Assembly: GCF_965216805.1 (NCBI RefSeq)
Contig: NZ_CBDCGN010000002.1
Location: 620,001-684,000 of the forward strand
From: Panacagrimonas sp965216805
Lineage (GTDB): Bacteria; Pseudomonadota; Gammaproteobacteria; Nevskiales; Nevskiaceae
Length of the DNA stretch: 64,000 bases
Reading direction: 5' to 3'
Position 1 is the first letter of the stretch; each line of letters opens with the position of its first letter. The notes below the pieces were generated by a model. It saw only the letters and a program-made list of their open reading frames with translations. It had not been told where the DNA came from and searched no databases. Of this stretch, positions 58,962 to 64,000 are shown in pieces. Position numbers and translations under genes: made by a program.

Positions 58962-59435
58962 GTGGCTCGATACGGACAAGGATTCAAGGACCGCGCGGTA
59001 GCGCGGCTGTTGCCGCCTGAAAGCGCGGCGGTGGAAGACGTGGCGTTAGCAGTGGGAGTGGGTGCCCAGACCTTGCAGCGTTGGCGAGAGCAGACGCAGT
59101 CCGGGCCGGTGAAGGCTCGGACGTGGACCGCGGGATCGCGTCTGGAGGCGGTGATTGCAACAGCACCGATGGCCGAAGCGGATCGGAGTGTGTGGTGCCG
59201 GGAACAGGGTGTATTTCCGACGGAGTTGGAGAAGTGGCGGGCCAGCGCAACGGCCGCACTGGCGGAACCCGAAGAAGCCCGTGCCAGTCCGCAGGCGACG
59301 CGACAGGACCGCAAGCGCATCAAGGAGCTGGAGCGCGACCTGCTGCGCAAGGACCGGGCGCTGGCGGAGACGGCGGCTCTGCTGGTCCTTTCAAAAAAAC
59401 TCGCGGCGATCTTCAACAAGGCAGAGGACGAATGA
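58962..59435 (+). CDS. IS3-type transposase OrfA (DNA-binding)
   Basis: A 157-residue protein. The N-terminal HTH (FKDRAVARLLPPESAAVEDVA then LAVGVGAQTLQRWR) and a C-terminal coiled region (DRKRIKELERDLLRKDRALA) match OrfA proteins that recognise IS ends. GTG start. ATGA overlap with OrfB, in contrast to the frameshift of classic IS3. Confidence 0.85.
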   Translation: MARYGQGFKDRAVARLLPPESAAVEDVALAVGVGAQTLQRWREQTQSGPVKARTWTAGSRLEAVIATAPMAEADRSVWCREQGVFPTELEKWRASATAALAEPEEARASPQATRQDRKRIKELERDLLRKDRALAETAALLVLSKKLAAIFNKAEDE

Positions 59436-60520
59436 TCGACCTCGAAGATCGCCAACGCCTGGCCCACAACATTCAAATCGCCCAGGGTGCCGGTGCCCGG
59501 CTGCACGCCGCGTGCGACACCGCGGGCATCGACACCCGCACCCTGCAGCGCTGGAGAGCGTGCGGGGGGCTCGTGGACGGCGATGGAAGGCCCCAGGCCG
59601 TCCGACCCACACCGGCGCATGCCCTGAGCCTGGCCGAGCGTGCCGAGCTCTTGCGCGTGGCTAATGAGCCGCGCTTTGAGGCCGTGCCGCCAGCGCGCAT
59701 CGTGCCGATGCTGGCCGACGAAGGCGTGTACCTAGCCAGCGAGTCCAGCTTCGCGCGTGTGCTGCGAGCACATGGCCAAGCCACTCACCGTGGACGCGCC
59801 CGCGAGCCGCACACGGTACGCCCACCGACCACCCACATCGCCACTGCACCGCGCCAGGTGTGGTGCTGGGACATGACCTATCTGCCGGCCACGGTGCTGG
59901 GACGCTGGTATCACCTCTACCTGATTCTCGACCTCTACAGCCGCAAGATCGTCGGCTGGGAGGTCCATGACCGCGACCATGCCGATCACGCAGCGCATCT
60001 GGTGCGGCGCACCGCCCTGGCAGAGGGCATTGCGGCCCTGGTGAACAAGCCCGTGCTGCACGGCGACAACGGCGCCACGCTCAAGGCCACCACGGTGCTG
60101 GCGATGCTGCACTGGCTCGGAGTGAAGCCCTCCTACTCGCGGCCGCGGGTGAGCGACGACAACGCCTACGCGGAATCGCTCTTCCGCACCGCCAAGTACC
60201 GGCCCGAGTTTCCGGCCAGAGGATTCGAAGACCTGGCGGCAGCGCGCGCCTGGGCAGCCGGCTTCGTGCGCTGGTACAACATCGATCATCGCCACAGCGG
60301 CATCCGCTACGTCAGCCCGGCACAGCGCCACGACGGCAGCGATGGTCCGATCCTGGCGGCGCGCCACGCGCTCTACGCCCAAGCCCGCGAACGAAACCCT
60401 GCACGATGGTCAGGCGCAACGCGAAACTGGTCGCCGGTACTCGCCGTCACCCTCAACCCCGAACGCGACTGCGTCATCAACACCCACGTCGCCGAAACCT
60501 TTAAGCAACTCGCTGCATGA
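59432..60520 (+). CDS. IS3-type transposase OrfB (DDE integrase core)
   Basis: A 362-residue protein with the rve/DDE core: WDMTYLPATVLGRWYHLYLI (Asp), LHGDNGATLKA (Asp) and NAYAESLFRTAKYRPEF (Glu), then the typical WYNIDHRHSGIRY tail. It catalyses transposition. It starts in overlap with OrfA. Confidence 0.9.
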   Translation: MIDLEDRQRLAHNIQIAQGAGARLHAACDTAGIDTRTLQRWRACGGLVDGDGRPQAVRPTPAHALSLAERAELLRVANEPRFEAVPPARIVPMLADEGVYLASESSFARVLRAHGQATHRGRAREPHTVRPPTTHIATAPRQVWCWDMTYLPATVLGRWYHLYLILDLYSRKIVGWEVHDRDHADHAAHLVRRTALAEGIAALVNKPVLHGDNGATLKATTVLAMLHWLGVKPSYSRPRVSDDNAYAESLFRTAKYRPEFPARGFEDLAAARAWAAGFVRWYNIDHRHSGIRYVSPAQRHDGSDGPILAARHALYAQARERNPARWSGATRNWSPVLAVTLNPERDCVINTHVAETFKQLAA

Positions 60521-60749
60521 ATGAGGCGGCAACTACCTTGACGCGCGCCGAGGCATCGAAGGCTTTTAGGCCATTCTCCTATAGCGCTCCCATGTGCGCG
60601 CGCGCGTAAAGACTTAATAGGGAAACGGGGTAAATCCCTTCGATGCCTTCGGAGACCTTCGACAAGGCCGTGCGCGTGGTCATCAAGCCGCGGGCCACCA
60701 CGCGCAGCGCCTGCCCCGTTGACCCTGACCCCTATCGAGAACCCCCCGC

Positions 60750-61379
60750 ATGAACCTACTACCGAAAAAAGCCCGAACCGTCGCAGAGCTGGCTGCGGCA
60801 CTCGCGACCCTAGACGCGGAGATTGCCTCCGCGGATTCGGCATTGCCTGCACTGGAACACGCGCTAGATGAAGCGATGCTGGCCGGCGCTGGCGAGACTG
60901 CAGCGCTGACCGCAGTGCAAGACGCCAAAGCATCTCTGGCCGCCCTGCACACTCGCCGCGCAGCCTTGGAGCGCGCGCAAGCCGTCGCCGCGAGCCTGGA
61001 ACATGCCGATACGTTGCAGGCTCGCGTGGACGCAGCCCGCGAGCTGGCCGCCACGCACGCGAAAGCCCTGGTCGCATACGACAAAGCAGCGCGCAACGTA
61101 GTGAGCGCAAGCGCAGAGATCACGCGCCTGGAAGCGGCCTTGCGGTCCGCTCAGAAGGCAATCGAAAACATGGGCGGCGAACCTGTCGGTTGGAAAAGCG
61201 CCGAGCACGTCGCCCAAGACTTGCACCTACCTTCATCTGATGCCGGTGAACTGCCCCACCTACAAGCCACCCCGCGTTTCGATGGACGCCTGCACGCCCT
61301 CGCAGATCAGTTAGCAGTGAGCCGCGGCCAAAGCGTGCGTGTCGCCGCCGCAGCGCTTGGCCTGTTTCGAAAGCAGTAG
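60750..61379 (+). CDS. Coiled-coil protein of element B
   Basis: A 209-residue protein whose residues 10-140 are an Ala/Leu/Glu-rich coiled coil (LAAALATLDAEIASADSALP; LAALHTRRAALERAQAVAA). The end has GRLHALADQLAVSRGQSVRVAA. No family recognised; similar coiled-coil proteins occur in satellites and phages next to packaging genes. Confidence 0.6.
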   Translation: MNLLPKKARTVAELAAALATLDAEIASADSALPALEHALDEAMLAGAGETAALTAVQDAKASLAALHTRRAALERAQAVAASLEHADTLQARVDAARELAATHAKALVAYDKAARNVVSASAEITRLEAALRSAQKAIENMGGEPVGWKSAEHVAQDLHLPSSDAGELPHLQATPRFDGRLHALADQLAVSRGQSVRVAAAALGLFRKQ

Positions 61380-61545
61380 GCCGCGACCCTTACCCGTTGT
61401 TCCTATTCGCCCGACAAAAACGAATAGGTAAATCGGGCTTGGGTCCTCCCCTGGTGCTCCGAAAGGCGCGAGGACGGAGACCCCCGGTTTCGTGTGTTTT
61501 TCGGCGGGCGCAAATATCCGCCGGCCATGGAGAGAGAGAGTTGAG

Positions 61546-62034
61546 ATGAGAGCCAAGAAAGCAAAAGAGCTGCCGGCAGAACCAACCGAAGACGTATTCA
61601 TCAGTTTGCGCACTGCCGCAACCATCACCGGCCATGACCGCGATTACATTCGAAAGCGCTTGCGCGAAACCGACACCGGCCCGACCTGGCGCGGGCGCAA
61701 TCGCGTCTGGTCCCTGCGCGAGATATGGCTAGCAGTTGGACCGCCTTCGCACGCTGCGGCAGCGGGCAACCCGGACGACCTCAAGCCCACTGACCGTTCC
61801 GCGTGGTATCACGGGGAAAACGTCCGGCTCGCGGTAGCGCGTCGCGAAGCTGGTCTGATTCCCGCGGCGGAGTTCGCAGCGGTGAACGCGCGGGTCGCTT
61901 CACTCATGAACCGCATGATCGACACCGCGCTGGCGGGCATGCCGGACTGCGGCTGCACTCCGCAGATGGTCGAAACAGCGCGCCGATATTTGGCGCCCGC
62001 ACGCAAGACCCTGGAGGAATTCGCCCGTGGCTGA
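61546..62034 (+). CDS. Nu1/DUF1441-like DNA-packaging protein (small terminase-like)
   Basis: A 162-residue protein. The N-terminal HTH (ISLRTAATITGHDRDYIRKRL) is followed by KPTDRSAWYHGENVRLAVARR and EAGLIPAAEFAAVNARVASLM, the pattern of Nu1/DUF1441 small terminase subunits. ATG at 61546 is preceded by GGAGAGAG. It overlaps the tape-measure gene by 8 bases. In satellites a small terminase redirects helper packaging, which would fit, but there is no large terminase here. Confidence 0.65.
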   Translation: MRAKKAKELPAEPTEDVFISLRTAATITGHDRDYIRKRLRETDTGPTWRGRNRVWSLREIWLAVGPPSHAAAAGNPDDLKPTDRSAWYHGENVRLAVARREAGLIPAAEFAAVNARVASLMNRMIDTALAGMPDCGCTPQMVETARRYLAPARKTLEEFARG

Positions 62035-63013
62035 TCGTGTCGTAGCACTCAAGATCACGGCGGACTCGAAAGAGGCCAGCCGCGCCGGCCAGTCGCTGGT
62101 CAATACGTTCTCGAAAGTCGCGCAGGACGTAAGCCGCGACATCGCGCGTATCAACAAGCTAGGCGGCCTGCGCGAAAGCGCCGTATCCGCTGGCGCGCAG
62201 CTTGATCGCCTACGCACGAAGATGCGCGACGTGGCTGGTTCAATCGTCAGCGCCAATCAGGCCGGCGGCCAGCTAGCGACGCTGCGCCAGTTGCTGACAC
62301 TCCGCGAGAAGATCGCGGCCGCCGAACAGAAAGCCGCAGCTTCGCGGTTCGTACCCGCGGCCGGTGGATCGGACGTGCTGTCGGCGGCGCCGACCAGACG
62401 CCAAGCCGCAGAGCTGCAGAAACTCACCACGGCCGCGCAGAAATCCGAAGCGAGCCTGGCAGCGCTCGCGGCCCGGGAGCGTGAGCTATCAGCCACGCTG
62501 CGCGATGCGGGCGTCGACTTGGGCAATGTCAACGCAGAGCAGCAGCGCTTGGCCATGGGCGCCGCGCAGATTCGCCCGCTGTCTGGCGCCTACAAGGAAC
62601 TGACCTCACAAGTACGCGGCGCAGAGAGCGCATTGCGTAGTAGCGTTACCCAAGCCGGACGCCTGCAGGCCGCTTTGCGTGCCGACGGCGTGTCTACTGC
62701 ACCCGGTGCCGCCGCGAGCCTGACAGCCGTCAGCAGGGCGACCGCTGCGGCCCGTGCGCAGTCAGCCGCGCAGGCGCAGGCCTTGTTCTCGGGTATCGCC
62801 GAAGCGGCGCGCGCTCAGGCATCCGCGCCGGGCGCCTTGGGCGTGCGGTCATTCCGCGAGATACAAGGCGAGATCGCGACCGTTCGGCAAGCGCTGGCGG
62901 TCTATCGCCGACTACGCGCCGAAGGTGCCATAACCTTCAACGAAATGGCCGGGGCGTCGTCCGCAGCCCGCGCCCGGATCAGCGCACTGAAAGCCGAACT
63001 AGGGATTCTCTGA
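62027..63013 (+). CDS. Phage tape-measure-like protein, truncated by an IS5-type element
   Basis: The 328 residues visible are the N-terminal part of a tail-length tape-measure-like protein: VALKITADSKEASRAGQSLVN, long Ala/Gln-rich helical repeats (ELQKLTTAAQKSEASLAALAA), then RISALKAELGIL and a stop. The stop codon lies inside the IS5-type sequence that starts near 63000, so the protein is cut off, presumably losing several hundred residues. It overlaps the small-terminase-like gene. Confidence 0.65.
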   Translation: MADRVVALKITADSKEASRAGQSLVNTFSKVAQDVSRDIARINKLGGLRESAVSAGAQLDRLRTKMRDVAGSIVSANQAGGQLATLRQLLTLREKIAAAEQKAAASRFVPAAGGSDVLSAAPTRRQAAELQKLTTAAQKSEASLAALAARERELSATLRDAGVDLGNVNAEQQRLAMGAAQIRPLSGAYKELTSQVRGAESALRSSVTQAGRLQAALRADGVSTAPGAAASLTAVSRATAAARAQSAAQAQALFSGIAEAARAQASAPGALGVRSFREIQGEIATVRQALAVYRRLRAEGAITFNEMAGASSAARARISALKAELGIL

Positions 63014-64000
63014 TTTACCTCTCGAAGTTGCACGCTGTTTGCGTTTCAATCTGGAACGGACAGACGGATGACTTTGATGAAGCAACAGAGCCTGGGCAGT
63101 GGATTTGAGAAGTACGCGCGCACGACCAAGCGGGCGCGCTTCCTGGAGCAGATGGACTCGGTGATGCCGTGGTCCTCGCTGTGCGAGGTGATCGAGCCGT
63201 ATTACTTCAAGGATACCGGCAGCGGCGGACGGCCACCGATAGCACTGGAGCGGATGCTGCGGATCTACTTTCTGCAGCAGTGGTTCGATCTGTCGGACCC
63301 GGCGGCCGAGGAGGCCTTGTACGACTCGGCGTCGATGCGCCGTTTTGCGGGGATTGACCTGGGCCTGGAGGCGCCGCCGGACGAAACCACGATCTGCAAG
63401 TTCCGCCACCTGCTGGAGCGCAACACCCTGGGCAAGCCGCTGTTTGACCAGGTCCAGCGCTACCTTCAGGAGCAGGGCTTCAAGATCAGCAAAGGGACGA
63501 TCGTGGATGCCACGATCATTGGCGCGCCGAGTTCGACCAAGAATCAGCAACAGCAGCGCGATCCCGAGATGCACCAGACCAAGAAAGGCAACCAGTGGTA
63601 CTTCGGCATGAAGGCGCACGTGGGTGTCGACAGCCGGACCCGGCTGATTCATTCGGTACAAGCCACGGCGGCGAACGTGGCCGACTGCCGGGTATTGCCG
63701 GAACTGCTGCACGGCCAGGAGACGCGGGTGTGGGGTGATCAGGCGTATCGCGGTCAGGGCAGCGTCATTCGTGAGAAGGCCCCGCAGGCGCTGGATTTCA
63801 CCAACCGGCGCTACCGTCTCAAGGGCGTCATCGACGAATCAGAGCGGGCGAAGAACCGGACCAAGTCCAAGGTGCGCGCCAAGGTCGAGCACGTCTTTGC
63901 GGTGATCAAGCTGCGCTTCGGTTTTACCAAGGTCCGCTACCGCGGTCTGGCGAAGAACCTGCACCGGCTGCAGGTGACCTGCGCGCTGGCCAACCTGTAC
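63000..64000 (+). mobile_element. IS5-family insertion sequence, left part (right end outside window)
   Basis: Starts near the GGGATTCTCTGATTTA sequence that ends the tape-measure frame and carries an IS5-type DDE transposase. The exact end cannot be fixed without the other end. Confidence 0.75.
63068..64000 (+). CDS. IS5-family transposase (3' end outside window)
   Basis: 311 codons visible from ATG, frame open to the window edge. DDE residues of the IS5 group are visible: the first Asp in TIVDATIIGAPS, the second in VWGDQAYRGQ, and Glu in KVEHVFAVIKLRFGF. The N-terminal part has GRPPIALERMLRIYFLQQWFD and PDETTICKFRHLLE, typical of IS5/ISL2-type transposases. It is the element that interrupts the tape-measure gene. 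Confidence 0.92.
   Translation, partial: MTLMKQQSLGSGFEKYARTTKRARFLEQMDSVMPWSSLCEVIEPYYFKDTGSGGRPPIALERMLRIYFLQQWFDLSDPAAEEALYDSASMRRFAGIDLGLEAPPDETTICKFRHLLERNTLGKPLFDQVQRYLQEQGFKISKGTIVDATIIGAPSSTKNQQQQRDPEMHQTKKGNQWYFGMKAHVGVDSRTRLIHSVQATAANVADCRVLPELLHGQETRVWGDQAYRGQGSVIREKAPQALDFTNRRYRLKGVIDESERAKNRTKSKVRAKVEHVFAVIKLRFGFTKVRYRGLAKNLHRLQVTCALANLY

Larger units (their letters stand above)
58905..60541 (+). mobile_element. IS3-family-type insertion sequence, 1637 bp, intact
   Basis: The ends match: left TCAGAATAGTTGCCGCC and right (complement) TCAAGGTAGTTGCCGCC, flanked on both sides by CGCG, probably a 4-bp target duplication. Two overlapping genes lie within. It is in element B, 33 bases after the primase stop, so it does not interrupt that gene. 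Confidence 0.8.
53479..64000. mobile_element. Element B: integrase- and primase-bearing, phage-satellite-like element in tRNA-Glu (right end outside window)
   Basis: It begins at the split tRNA-Glu and contains a tyrosine integrase, AlpA-like HTH, P4-type primase/helicase, small proteins, a Nu1/DUF1441-like small-terminase protein and a tape-measure protein fragment. Two IS elements have inserted. No major capsid, portal, tail-shaft or large terminase is seen before the window ends. So it is either a satellite or a prophage whose remainder lies to the right. Confidence 0.8.

Overview
This is a high-GC proteobacterial chromosome segment, most likely gammaproteobacterial. The LolC/E-LolD pair, ComEC, RF3 (PrfC), cyanide-insensitive-type CydAB, and the set of DUF1302 porin, DUF1329, RND permease, MpaB oxygenase and acyl-ACP desaturase fit the Nevskiales/Solimonadaceae/Salinisphaerales or a related hydrocarbon- or sterol-using lineage. 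This placement rests on gene content and is not proven.

Layout. (1) 1-1479: end of an acyl-ACP desaturase gene and an SDR oxidoreductase. (2) 1546-17303: genomic island A, visibly richer in A/T than its flanks. It has split a tRNA-Ile2(CAU) gene inside the anticodon loop: the 3' half is at 1500-1545 and the 5' half at 17304-17343. It carries its own intact tRNA-Ile2(CAU) at 17161-17237 beside its tyrosine integrase. Its cargo is TraH and TraG without a relaxase or the rest of a type IV secretion system, HTH regulators, a LuxR-type regulator, an ImmR/ImmA-like pair, and a divergent type II restriction-modification system with an HTH control-type gene. A family of 18-bp palindromes runs through 4.8-10.9 kb. 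(3) 17344-53432: chromosome. It holds a hydrophobic-compound export/utilisation cluster (DUF1302, MpaB, TetR, AraC, DUF1329, YCF48/BNR, RND). Next is a copper-responsive-type RiPP operon (DoxX, EGKCG-repeat precursor, DUF692 MNIO enzyme, DUF2063 partner), then the bd-type oxidase cydA-cydB-DUF2474 and a large signal-transduction ATPase. These are followed by a DODA-like dioxygenase, prfC, an OmpA-like protein, agmatine deiminase, a branched-chain 2-oxoacid dehydrogenase operon (E1alpha, E1beta, DUF1328, E2), lolC/E-lolD and comEC. (4) 53479 to the window end: element B, a phage-satellite-like element in a tRNA-Glu(UUC) anticodon arm. It has an integrase, an AlpA-like HTH, a primase-polymerase/helicase, a Nu1-like small terminase, and a tape-measure protein cut short by an IS5-family element. 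An intact IS3-type element also lies inside it.

How the parts work together. Island A looks like a mobilizable element that brings its own mating-pair proteins to a helper conjugation system and secures itself with an RM module and possibly with an essential tRNA. The RiPP operon looks like a self-contained copper-sequestration system. The DUF1302/DUF1329/YCF48/RND block probably moves hydrophobic compounds across the envelope. Element B has replication and packaging-recognition genes but no visible capsid set within the window.
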